NCBI GenBank assembly: GCA_017620375.1
Contig: JAFZQN010000007.1
Span: 1-39,371 of the forward strand
Source: Lachnospiraceae bacterium
GTDB taxonomy: Bacteria; Bacillota; Clostridia; Lachnospirales; Lachnospiraceae
DNA: 39,371 nt
Direction: 5' to 3'
Part shown: positions 32,260 through 39,371 of the stretch, one piece after another
How positions within the stretch are numbered: the stretch's first letter is position 1
Layout: each line of letters begins with the position of its first letter
Translations under genes and position numbers: made by a program
Notes under the pieces: generated by a model
The model's input: only the letters and a program-made list of their open reading frames with translations
Told to the model about the DNA's origin: nothing
The model's database searches: none

Positions 32260-33753
32260 TCATTCCACGGTCAGATGGAGAACGCTGCACGCAGGAATGT
32301 TAAACTTAAGGCCGTCAGCGGTTATCTCAGCATCAAAGCTTTCTGTATGTACGGTATCGGGAGCATCAAATGTATTGTGCGCATTCATCGTACCTGTTAC
32401 TATCTCACCGGTAACATTTGATATCTTCTTATCTGCGATAAGAGTCTCCACATCATAAGCATCCGTGCATGAAAGGTTACATACCGTGATATGGAGCTTT
32501 CCGTCCTTATCAACGGATACCGATTCAGATAGATTCGGAACCTTGTTCTTTTCCGTGCCGACTTTCTCACTTTCGATAAAGCTGTCCACAAGCTCGTTAT
32601 CCTGATGAGCCTTGTACATGTTAAATACATGATATGTGGGAGTTTTAACCATCTTGCTGCCCTCAGTGAGGATAACGGACTGAAGAACGTTAACCAGCTG
32701 GGCGATGTTAGCCATCTTTACTCTGTCGCAATGCTTGTTGAAGATATTGAGGTTGATACCTGCTACAAGAGCATCCCTAACAGTATTCTGCTGATAGAGG
32801 AAACCGGGATTTGTACCAGGCTCAACATCATACCATGTACCCCACTCATCTACCATGAGACCAACCTTATGATCCTTATCATACTTATCCATGATAGCGG
32901 TATGACGGTTGATCAGTTCCTCCATAAACAGTGTCTTGTTCAAAGTCTGATACCAGTCTTCTTCATTAAACTCGGTAGCACTGCCCTTATGCATCCAGTC
33001 ATTCGGAACTGTATAGTAATGAAGTGAAAGGCCGTTCATAAAGCCATGGAAATGCTCTGCATTCTTAAAGCAGGTCTTCATAACCACATCGGTCCACTCG
33101 TAATCCCCTGCGTTTGCACCGCAGCAGATCTTGTTGATCCTGTTTTCGGGGTTATAGTTCCTTATATAGGTCTGGTATCTTCTGTAGAGATTACCGTAAT
33201 AATCGGGATTCATGTTTCCGCCACAGCCCCAGTTCTCGTTGCCTACGCCGAAATAATCAACCTTATATGCTTCCTCGTGGCCGTTTTTCTTTCTCATATC
33301 AGCCATGGGTGAAACACCCTCAAAGGTCATATACTCAACCCATTCGCTCATCTCCTGTACGGTGCCGCTGCCCACATTACCGTTGATATATGACTTACAA
33401 CCGAGCTGACGTACCAGTTCCATAAACTCATCGGTACCGAAGCTGTTGTCCTCAAGCACTCCGCCCCAATGGGTATTGATCATCTTCTTTCTTCCTTCCT
33501 TGGGACCTATACCGTCCTTCCAGTGGTACTCATCGGCAAAACATCCGCCCGGCCAGCGGAGCACAGGTATCTTCATCTCCTTTAATGCCTCTACGACATC
33601 CTTTCTCATACCGTTCACATTCGGGATATCCGAATTTTCTCCGACATAGATGCCTTCATAGATACATCTTCCGAGATGCTCGGAAAAATGTCCCTGAAGC
33701 TCGGGATTGATGTGTCCTTTTGTGTTCTTGGGGTTGATAAACAGTTTAAACAT
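32260..33753 (-). CDS. GH51 alpha-L-arabinofuranosidase
   Basis: 497 aa from ATG 33753 (MFKLFINPKN), with AAGGAG 7 nt upstream; a longer ORF to 33852 overlaps the previous gene and is not used. No signal peptide, so it acts on imported arabino-oligosaccharides. Motifs: GHFSEHLGRCIYEGI and LRWPGGCFAD, acid/base Glu173 in GVGNENWG, and nucleophile Glu303 in VDEWGTW, the usual GH51 geometry. A beta-sandwich C-terminus follows. It fits a plant-cell-wall-degrading lifestyle, together with the GH36 enzyme at 367. Confidence 0.95.
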   Translation of the reverse strand: MFKLFINPKNTKGHINPELQGHFSEHLGRCIYEGIYVGENSDIPNVNGMRKDVVEALKEMKIPVLRWPGGCFADEYHWKDGIGPKEGRKKMINTHWGGVLEDNSFGTDEFMELVRQLGCKSYINGNVGSGTVQEMSEWVEYMTFEGVSPMADMRKKNGHEEAYKVDYFGVGNENWGCGGNMNPDYYGNLYRRYQTYIRNYNPENRINKICCGANAGDYEWTDVVMKTCFKNAEHFHGFMNGLSLHYYTVPNDWMHKGSATEFNEEDWYQTLNKTLFMEELINRHTAIMDKYDKDHKVGLMVDEWGTWYDVEPGTNPGFLYQQNTVRDALVAGINLNIFNKHCDRVKMANIAQLVNVLQSVILTEGSKMVKTPTYHVFNMYKAHQDNELVDSFIESEKVGTEKNKVPNLSESVSVDKDGKLHITVCNLSCTDAYDVETLIADKKISNVTGEIVTGTMNAHNTFDAPDTVHTESFDAEITADGLKFNIPACSVLHLTVE

Positions 33754-33763
33754 GATATTCTCC

Positions 33764-35809
33764 TTATCCTCTGTTATATTTATTCTTATGCTTATGTTTT
33801 CCTTTATAAACCTCTGTAATACCGCTTGAGAGCCCGAGTTCCTCGTCTTCACGTCTGCGGTTCATGAAATAGATGAAATTATCTATCGCATTCAATATAT
33901 CGGCAAACTCCTCACGCGGAGCCTCCTCGATATATCTCATAAGGATCTCATTTTCATCCTCTCCCTTATAACGACCGTAAAAGATATCAAACAGGTTGTG
34001 CCCGCGCATATAGATCTTTATGGTCTCCATATTGCGCTTTAAGTCCTCTTTGGACTTAACCACCAGTCCCGTTACCTCCCTCATACGGCGCGCACTCGGA
34101 AGCCTGTACAAATAGTTCTTGAACTTTGAAAGAAGGATATTGTAAAAATCCTCTTCCGTTTTGATGACACCTATTTTAGCCATGATCTTGGGATTTAAGA
34201 AGTAATTCTCAAACGAATAATACTTAAGTACCAGCACGTTTTTACGTGTGATCCTGGGTATATTCTGAGGATCCTCCTTGGCTCTGTCACTGTAGTATGA
34301 ACAGAGCTGTTTTACCAATGTCTCGGGTTTCTTTCCGTCACTGTCACGTATCATCAGGAACTGATCCTTAAGATACAGCTGATTGATATATTTCAGATTG
34401 GCATAGGTCTTTATGTTTGTACAGCTGTTTGTCGTAATGATGGATATCCTCTGTAAGGTTCCGTCATCGTTATATACCTCGGAATAGTACTTCTTAAGAA
34501 GCAACGGCAGTCTGTTGCTGTCCTGCTTGCCTTCCACGATGAATACAAAATTGACATTCATCACATCTCCGGCAGAGTATCCGAGATCGTCCAGTATCTT
34601 GTTTATATCCGTGTTGTCCGATATCGTGGTGTTATAGTCCTTATCCAGGACTACCTGATTGATCTGTGAGGACTTAAAGTTAAAGATCATATTCGGAGAA
34701 TGCGTCGAGAATATAACCTGATTCTTCTTTGAAAGCCTGTACAGTATCTCACTTGCCGTCTTTTGCAGCTGCGGATGCAGGTATATCTCGGGATCCTCTA
34801 TCATGATGATACTGGAGATATTACTGTTTTCATCTACATATGCCTCAAGCAGCGACAAAATATAGATGCTCTTTGCACCGGCACTTAACGTTTCTACCGA
34901 ATCCGCACCGTAATGGTCCTTCTGCATGACCACGGTATCCATGGTAAACAGCTCTTTGGTATTAAGCTTTACCATAAATTCGATATCCTGTTTCCTGCCA
35001 CTGTTTCTGATATAATAATTATTGAGCCTCTCTATAAACTCATCCATATTAAGCTGTCCGAGTTTATACTCTAAGAGCTTGGTAGTCTCTAATATAGAGA
35101 GGTCTTCAGGCTTTTTGTCCAGTATCCCGGGTATACACCTGAAGCATCTGGTACAAGGCCTTGATTCATCATACATACAGATGGTATCCTTGACCTTTTT
35201 CAAGGCCGATTTTGTCTGCACGTTAAATATACTGTCCTGGATCTCGCGGACATTTCTGGTCACATCAAAAAAATATACCTTCGGAAATATCTTCTTAAGA
35301 CTTGGATTATTCTTATTGATACCGTCGGAATACCTTACGGAAAGGTCCGTATCCACAACAAATGAAAACGAAAGAAGTCCGCCGTACTCCGAAGGATTGA
35401 TATCGGTTTCGGGGCTGAACATCTCCTCCAATATCTCAGCCTGGTCTTCCTGTTCGTACGAGTCGGAATCAGGCTCCCTGCCGCCTCTCACAAAGGTCGG
35501 AAGCTGGGTGCAGAAATCCTCATACCACATATCAAAGCTCTTATACTTGCTTATCTTTCCCTTGGAATGCATCTCAAGTATATCAGCATTTGTGATCTCA
35601 AGATTGACCGCTATCTCGATATTCCTGTTGGGATCGTTAAAATCGGTTGCCTTGACGGCATATTCGCCTGCTACGGCAAGTATGGCTTTTAAGATCGTGG
35701 TCTTACCTGTACTGTTTTTTCCGACGATGATGAAAGCACTCTCAATATTGTCGATGTTCAATTCCCTGATAGTCTTAAAATTTCTTATCAGAATGGAACT
35801 TATCTTCAT
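33764..35809 (-). CDS. OLD-family ATP-dependent endonuclease
   Basis: About 681 aa from ATG 35809 (MKISSILIRNFKTI); a GTG four codons upstream is possible. An ABC/SMC-like ATPase has Walker A GKNSTGKT (30-37), the signature-like LSAGAKSIYILSLLEAY, Walker B IIMIEDPEIYLHP and STHSPN. A C-terminal TOPRIM nuclease domain follows, with VEGKQD and RDSDGK as metal-binding acids. This is the OLD layout; relatives degrade DNA and several act in phage defence. A CX7CX2CX2C motif (C211, C219, C222, C225), which could bind metal, is inserted in the ATPase lobe. It lies between an exported LRR protein and GH51; no GajB-type helicase or other defence gene is adjacent. Confidence 0.88.
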   Translation of the reverse strand: MKISSILIRNFKTIRELNIDNIESAFIIVGKNSTGKTTILKAILAVAGEYAVKATDFNDPNRNIEIAVNLEITNADILEMHSKGKISKYKSFDMWYEDFCTQLPTFVRGGREPDSDSYEQEDQAEILEEMFSPETDINPSEYGGLLSFSFVVDTDLSVRYSDGINKNNPSLKKIFPKVYFFDVTRNVREIQDSIFNVQTKSALKKVKDTICMYDESRPCTRCFRCIPGILDKKPEDLSILETTKLLEYKLGQLNMDEFIERLNNYYIRNSGRKQDIEFMVKLNTKELFTMDTVVMQKDHYGADSVETLSAGAKSIYILSLLEAYVDENSNISSIIMIEDPEIYLHPQLQKTASEILYRLSKKNQVIFSTHSPNMIFNFKSSQINQVVLDKDYNTTISDNTDINKILDDLGYSAGDVMNVNFVFIVEGKQDSNRLPLLLKKYYSEVYNDDGTLQRISIITTNSCTNIKTYANLKYINQLYLKDQFLMIRDSDGKKPETLVKQLCSYYSDRAKEDPQNIPRITRKNVLVLKYYSFENYFLNPKIMAKIGVIKTEEDFYNILLSKFKNYLYRLPSARRMREVTGLVVKSKEDLKRNMETIKIYMRGHNLFDIFYGRYKGEDENEILMRYIEEAPREEFADILNAIDNFIYFMNRRREDEELGLSSGITEVYKGKHKHKNKYNRG

Positions 35810-35832
35810 AAGGTTACCCACCCCCCGGTAAT

Positions 35833-37284
35833 TTATCTGGTAGTAATAACGGCTTTTCTGCCTGTATGGAGATTTATCAGGTACTCCAAAGATCCTTTTC
35901 CTCCCGACTCGGCTTCAAACGGGATATTGATCTCGAGACTTCCGCTGCAGTTTCCGAATACAGGACAATACAGCATATCCTCCGAATAGATATCCTCTAT
36001 GTATTCGCTCTCGGGCAGGCTTATACTGCTGTTGGGGAAATACATATACTTTAGTCCCTCGCAGTCATAGAAAGCTGCCGCTCCTATACTTTTAAGTTCA
36101 GGATTGAGTTCAAGTCTTTCGAGCTTTGTATTTCCGCAAAAAGCAAATGCTCCGATGCTCCTGCATTTGGAATAAAGAGTATAGCTGCCGCTCTTGGCAG
36201 GAGCTGCGATAATGGTCTTTTTATTATAGGACGTAAGCATTCCCTTTACTGCTTTATATTTCTTGTTGCCTGAGGCAACCTTTATCTTGCTTAATTTTGT
36301 ACAGTACTTAAAAGGATTGCCCTGAATGGTCTCGGTAGCAGCCGGTATGGTTATGGTCTTGATCCCGCTGCAACCCGAAAAAGCGTTATCCCCGATAAAA
36401 GAAAGCTTATCCCCAAGTGTGATCTTATTTAATCCGGTACAATTATAAAACGAATACTCGCTAAGCTCCTTAAGGCTTTTGGGAAGGACTACGGAACTAA
36501 CCTTTGCATTATCTTCAAATGCATAAGGCTGAATGGCTTCAAGACCTTCCGGTAGAGTTATATCTCCTTTTGCTGCCGCAGCCGACAGAAGTATTTTCCC
36601 ATCAGCACTGTACAGGCATCCGTCTTTAAACGAGAGATATTTATTTTTCGACGATACCGATATATCACTCAGCACGCTGCAGCCCGAAAAGGCACCGTCC
36701 CCTATCCAGCTGCACTTTTTGCCTACTGTGACACCGGTTAGCCTGGTACATCCGGAAAAAGCCGAACCACCGATTTCTTCGGTCTTATCAGGGATGATAA
36801 AGTCCGTAAGGGCTGTGCCCGCAAATGCACCTTCACCGATATAAGTCACGCCGGTAGCACTGCCTATATCGATGTCTTCAAGGCTCTCGCACATAAAAAA
36901 CGCTGCGTCGCCTATCTCCTTACATCCGGACGGGAATACAGCTTTTTTTAGGGACGTACTGAAAGCAAATGCTCCTTCACCGATGATCTCGATATTCTCT
37001 CCGAACTTAACCGTCTTAAGAGCACTGTCCTCAAAAGCATAATCCGCTACCGAGGTAACGGGTATTTTTTTATCTTCAAAAGGGATCTCGCCGGGGATAG
37101 TGAGTTTAGTAAGCGTTTCGGACTCCGCGCCGCATACGGATGCCGTCATGCTCTCCCGGTCTACTTTGAACCTGATACCGTCTATAACAAGTACATCCGT
37201 ATCCGCACTTGCCGGTATCATAGGAAATATAAGACACAGGCACACAAGGCCTGCAATAAACATTAATAATCTTTTACCGGACAC
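35833..37284 (-). CDS. exported leucine-rich-repeat (BspA-type LRR_5) protein
   Basis: About 483 aa. I place the start at GTG 37284 because GGAGG lies 8 nt upstream and the protein then begins with a clean signal peptide (SGKRLLMFIAGLVCLCLIFP, cleavage near ASA-DTD). A more upstream ATG (37323) would add 13 residues. The rest is a run of ~23-residue BspA-like LRRs (patterns such as IGEGAFAGTALTDFIIP, IGDGAFSGCSVL, IGAAAFYDCEGLKYM) from about residue 60 to 440. No sortase motif or membrane anchor at the C-terminus. Surface adhesion or binding is typical of the family; the ligand is unknown. Confidence 0.88.
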   Translation of the reverse strand: MSGKRLLMFIAGLVCLCLIFPMIPASADTDVLVIDGIRFKVDRESMTASVCGAESETLTKLTIPGEIPFEDKKIPVTSVADYAFEDSALKTVKFGENIEIIGEGAFAFSTSLKKAVFPSGCKEIGDAAFFMCESLEDIDIGSATGVTYIGEGAFAGTALTDFIIPDKTEEIGGSAFSGCTRLTGVTVGKKCSWIGDGAFSGCSVLSDISVSSKNKYLSFKDGCLYSADGKILLSAAAAKGDITLPEGLEAIQPYAFEDNAKVSSVVLPKSLKELSEYSFYNCTGLNKITLGDKLSFIGDNAFSGCSGIKTITIPAATETIQGNPFKYCTKLSKIKVASGNKKYKAVKGMLTSYNKKTIIAAPAKSGSYTLYSKCRSIGAFAFCGNTKLERLELNPELKSIGAAAFYDCEGLKYMYFPNSSISLPESEYIEDIYSEDMLYCPVFGNCSGSLEINIPFEAESGGKGSLEYLINLHTGRKAVITTR

Positions 37285-37389
37285 CCCTGTAAACCTCCGT
37301 TTCACGCAGCGGATACCCCACATACACCGCCGTGTTTTCCGTAATCTGTATATTTATAGTTGAAACGCCCACCACGTTCCATAAAGGGT

Positions 37390-37418
37390 ATTTTACCATA
37401 TTTGACTATCGTAAGCAA
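37390..37418 (-). promoter_or_regulatory. candidate promoter of the LRR gene
   Basis: On the minus strand TTGCTT (37413-37418), 17 nt, TAAAAT (37390-37395), about 105 nt upstream of the chosen GTG. It may serve the LRR-OLD-GH51-channel series, whose gaps are short. Confidence 0.5.
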
Positions 37419-37421
37419 GTA

Positions 37422-37778
37422 TTATTGTTTCAGGAGTTTTTCCAGCCTGTCATACTGCACGTACATCTTCTGCACTTCATTTTCAAGCAGGTAGTAGTGT
37501 CTGATATAAGGTACAAGAAGCACCAGGACTGCAAATACAAGAAGTATGGTACCGATGTTAGGTGCCAGCAGTACAAAAAGGAAAGCCATAAACTCTAACA
37601 CCGCGAACAGCACCGTAACTATCAGGTGTATAAGTCTTTCATGCTGGAAAAACCCTATCTGCACCAGATGTTCTTCCTTAATATGTGCTATATCTTCCTT
37701 AGTCTTACCCGACTCCAGGCGGCTAAGCAGCTCATCCATATATCTTCTGTATTCCAGTATCCTTTTTCTCATGATCAT
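37422..37778 (-). CDS. small two-helix membrane protein of unknown function
   Basis: 118 aa (116 if started at the second ATG, 37772, which is better spaced from AAGAGG). A charged helical N-terminus (about 1-45), a pair of adjacent transmembrane helices (about 48-92), and a charged coiled-coil-like tail (NEVQKMYVQYDRLEKLLKQ). Both ends are probably cytosolic. Family not recognised. No terminator is evident after it. Confidence 0.75.
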   Translation of the reverse strand: MIMRKRILEYRRYMDELLSRLESGKTKEDIAHIKEEHLVQIGFFQHERLIHLIVTVLFAVLEFMAFLFVLLAPNIGTILLVFAVLVLLVPYIRHYYLLENEVQKMYVQYDRLEKLLKQ

Positions 37779-37809
37779 ATACCTCTTGATATCATAATCC
37801 TTTATAATT

Positions 37810-37923
37810 CTACCTCAATTCCCGATAAAAATCAATCATGTATCCGACAGCATATGTGATAATAGCACCTGACGCATCGATATTGTCAGTCAATTTGTTG
37901 AATTTTTCGGTAATGTTTTTCAT
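37810..37923 (-). CDS. possible 37-aa small protein
   Basis: A short ORF starting MKNITEKFNKLTDNIDASG and ending YMIDFYRELR. The amino-acid mix is protein-like (a soluble helix, then a hydrophobic stretch GAIITYAVGYMI) and it lies 31 nt upstream of the small membrane protein on the same strand. No good SD precedes the ATG, and the first codon follows a terminator T run. It could be a genuine short gene, a remnant left by integration at the tRNA, or chance. The rest of 37779-37930 shows no feature. Confidence 0.25.
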   Translation of the reverse strand: MKNITEKFNKLTDNIDASGAIITYAVGYMIDFYRELR

Positions 37924-37929
37924 TTCAAC

Positions 37930-37952
37930 TAAAAAAAAGCCTTGCAAAAGGC
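37930..37952 (-). terminator. intrinsic terminator, minus strand
   Basis: On the minus strand GCCTT-TTGC-AAGGC is followed by eight T residues. It is the first good terminator downstream of the integrase gene on this strand, so it may end integrase read-through and insulate the host genes. It overlaps the -35 of tRNA-Gln. Confidence 0.75.
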
Positions 37953-37970
37953 AAAGCTATGAGTTATAAT
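37942..37970 (+). promoter_or_regulatory. promoter of tRNA-Gln
   Basis: Plus strand TTGCAA (37942-37947), exactly 17 nt, perfect TATAAT (37965-37970), 18 nt before the tRNA. The -35 lies inside the minus-strand terminator hairpin. Confidence 0.7.
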
Positions 37971-37988
37971 CTCATGTGTTGATTGTTT

Positions 37989-38060
37989 AGGGATATCGCC
38001 AAACGGTAAGGCAACGGACTCTGACTCCGTCATCTGTAGGTTCGAATCCTGCTATCCCTG
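37989..38060 (+). tRNA. tRNA-Gln (anticodon CTG)
   Basis: Acceptor AGGGATA pairs with TATCCCT. The D arm is GCC-AAACGGTAA-GGC, anticodon stem ACGGA/TCCGT encloses CTCTGAC (anticodon CTG, reading CAG), and the T arm contains GGTTCGAATCC. CCA is not encoded. It is intact and has its own promoter. Its 3' end faces the integrase gene and is the likely integration target. Confidence 0.94.
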
Positions 38061-38063
38061 CTC

Positions 38064-38097
38064 GAAACCCCTGTATTTACAGGGGTTTCTGGCTTTT
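38064..38097 (+). terminator. intrinsic terminator of tRNA-Gln
   Basis: GAAACCCCTGTA/TACAGGGGTTTC form a perfect 12-bp inverted repeat starting 4 nt after the tRNA, followed by GGCTTTT. Confidence 0.85.
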
Positions 38098-38108
38098 AAA
38101 ATGCCGAG

Positions 38109-38147
38109 GTAATACGAAGGTAATATAAAAGTAATAAGGAAGTGATA
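38109..38147. repeat. four 11-bp-phased direct repeats (GTAATA), putative integrase arm sites
   Basis: GTAATA occurs at 38109, 38120 and 38131, and GTGATA at 38142, each exactly 11 bp from the last (one helical turn), with AAG/GAAG-like bases before most copies. They lie between the tRNA terminator and the end of the integrase gene. This fits arm-type sites bound by the N-terminal domain of Tn916/lambda-like integrases (inference). Confidence 0.65.
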
Positions 38148-38155
38148 CGGACGGG

Positions 38156-39352
38156 TTACGCAAGAGCAGTCTGTATTATTTTTTTGCTCTCTTCCAGCGT
38201 CTTGTTGTTAAAGTAATAAAACTGCTTTGTCGTAAGTATCTCCGTATGTCCCATCTGCTTTTCTACCAGCTTGTCATCGACACCCGCATTCAGAAGATTT
38301 GTCGCATAAGTCTTGCGTAGCTTATGCATGGCCCTGGGCCTGATCCCGACCGCCTTACATATGTCCTGGATACGCTTTGTGAACGAATGTCCCTTGATAA
38401 AGGTTCCGTTTTTCTCAAAAACATATTCCCCGGACGGATTGAAAGCCATTGCCTTGCTCAGGATCACCTTTGCCATTTCGGTCAGTATGATGTCTCTTTC
38501 ACCGTCACGGCCCTTGGTAGACTCCCTGATGCCATATGCTGTTTTCCCATTCTCATCCTTGTACTTAATCTCTGTCCGAGCAACATGCAGGATATCGCCT
38601 TTGATGTCACCGGGCATCAATACCGCTATCTCACCGCGTCTCATTCCTGTTTCAATCCCAAGCAGCACTCCCAGTTCCACAAGTGAAGGTTCCCTTGCCC
38701 AAATGTAGTCTTTGACCTTCTGTTCCTCTTCCCTTGTAAAAACCTGTTCCGCATCAACTTTGGGCCTGCTTTTGAACATGTTCTTGGAAAGGCTCATCTC
38801 ATCCAGGAACACCCTCATGCTGATGTCAGTATAACCATGCTTCTTGGCATACTTTACAGTCCCTGAAATGAGTATCCTCATGTTGCCCCAGCGTTTAGCC
38901 GTCAGTGATTTTTCCCTTATAGTGGTCTTAATAAAATCCTCCAGCTTCGACTCGGTCAGTTCGTTAAGTTTCAGGCAGTCCAGGGAGCTTCCTTCGATAA
39001 GGCTCTGATACTCGACAATGTAGTTGTCATAAGTCTGTCTCTGGATCTCACCGTACTCAAACTTCTTCTCGACCCATTCCCTGAACATGCATCCGAAAGT
39101 CGGTGTCTCTACTATGGTGCGGTAGTGATCCGCTATGACATCTTCAAGATCCTTTTTCGTGTTGCGCTTTATAAGTCTGTTATCAAGATAAGTATACCAC
39201 TTACCATTCTTTCCCTGCCAAATTTTTGTAGTATGAAGTCCTAACAGTTTTTTTCTTTCCATAATCTCTGCTTCGGCCTGGATAGTGGATAGGTCAATCA
39301 TACCATTTTCGACAGCGAATTGCAATAGATTTTCTTGCTCGATACCGCTCAC
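38156..39352 (-). CDS. Tn916-like tyrosine recombinase/integrase
   Basis: 398 aa. An N-terminal AP2-like arm-binding region (GKNGKWYTYLDNRLI...KRNTKKDLEDV) precedes a SAM-like core-binding domain (about 95-200) and the catalytic domain. The catalytic set is complete: Arg238 (TGMRRGE), His343 and Arg346 (HKLRKTYAT), His369 (MGHTE) and nucleophile Tyr379 (QFYYF); Tn916 Int also uses Tyr379. It integrates and excises a mobile element, most likely at tRNA-Gln. The 3' end is 8 nt from the last phased repeat. The element should extend to the right beyond this window; no excisionase is seen here. Confidence 0.93.
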   Translation of the reverse strand: MSGIEQENLLQFAVENGMIDLSTIQAEAEIMERKKLLGLHTTKIWQGKNGKWYTYLDNRLIKRNTKKDLEDVIADHYRTIVETPTFGCMFREWVEKKFEYGEIQRQTYDNYIVEYQSLIEGSSLDCLKLNELTESKLEDFIKTTIREKSLTAKRWGNMRILISGTVKYAKKHGYTDISMRVFLDEMSLSKNMFKSRPKVDAEQVFTREEEQKVKDYIWAREPSLVELGVLLGIETGMRRGEIAVLMPGDIKGDILHVARTEIKYKDENGKTAYGIRESTKGRDGERDIILTEMAKVILSKAMAFNPSGEYVFEKNGTFIKGHSFTKRIQDICKAVGIRPRAMHKLRKTYATNLLNAGVDDKLVEKQMGHTEILTTKQFYYFNNKTLEESKKIIQTALA

Positions 39353-39371
39353 TTCCTTTAATCCGCCACCC

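Noticed and set aside
33754-33852. 33-residue N-terminal extension of GH51
   Set aside because: Overlaps the OLD-family coding end; AAGGAG and the conserved family N-terminus both point to ATG 33753.
33764-35809. Full Gabija-type defence system
   Set aside because: Only a GajA/OLD-like protein is present; no UvrD-like GajB helicase on either side.
35022-35831. 269-aa plus-strand ORF
   Set aside because: Lies entirely opposite the OLD-family gene; Ser/Leu-rich shadow translation.
38109-38147. Short repeats as a CRISPR array
   Set aside because: 6-bp units with 5-bp gaps are far too short; no cas genes. Integrase arm sites explain them better.

Overview
The window looks like chromosome of a Gram-positive anaerobe of the class Clostridia, most likely a fibre-degrading Lachnospiraceae (Butyrivibrio/Roseburia-like). 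The evidence is moderate GC, gene content (HprK, WhiA, an HPr-like protein without the phosphorylatable His, an FMN-riboswitch-controlled RibU, TsaB/E/D, a GH36 and a GH51 glycosidase) and strong Shine-Dalgarno sequences. The genus is inference; no rRNA is present. Nearly every gene is on the minus strand. The exceptions are a small XRE regulator, an unidentified small-RNA locus and tRNA-Gln.

Layout, left to right. 1-275: two tRNA-Ser genes. 367-8621: a GH36 alpha-galactosidase, then (read on the minus strand from 8570) a YcxB-like membrane protein, tsaE, tsaB, rimI, rnz, a membrane-anchored unknown, tsaD and ispD; this cluster centres on tRNA t6A synthesis and tRNA processing. 8684-9653: ribU behind an FMN riboswitch, with a terminator. 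9700-12470: an AT-rich islet with an exported DUF6273 protein, two tiny proteins and a divergent XRE regulator, with a 38-bp near-perfect palindrome over the operon promoter. 12493-20806: tex, a double-length (tandem) phosphofructokinase and dnaE. 20833-22449: a cell-envelope polysaccharide deacetylase. 22547-27708: a run of an unknown gene, hprK, ROK glucokinase, murB, whiA and a Crh-like HPr, ending in a terminator; it links carbon catabolite signalling, glucose phosphorylation and wall synthesis or division. 27787-30953: a LacI-like/GGDEF fusion followed by hisS. 31036-31234: a strong promoter, a structured RNA and a bidirectional terminator. 31239-37284: an exported leucine-rich-repeat protein, an OLD-family ATPase/nuclease, a GH51 arabinofuranosidase and a K+ channel, closely spaced on one strand. 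37422-39352: a small membrane protein, tRNA-Gln, and the end of an integrated element whose Tn916-like tyrosine recombinase lies next to the tRNA, with four 11-bp-phased repeats between them.

Most interesting points: (1) the tandem PFK, whose second half has lost several active-site residues while the first half is intact; (2) the HPr/Crh-like protein with Asp at position 15 and Ser46 kept, in the same run as HprK; (3) the AT-rich XRE islet with its operator-like palindrome; (4) the unidentified RNA at 31071-31234; (5) the OLD-family protein with an inserted four-cysteine motif; (6) the phased repeats at the integrase/tRNA junction. Several start codons were placed downstream of the longest possible ORF because Shine-Dalgarno sites, promoters or terminators lie inside the extension; each case is noted.
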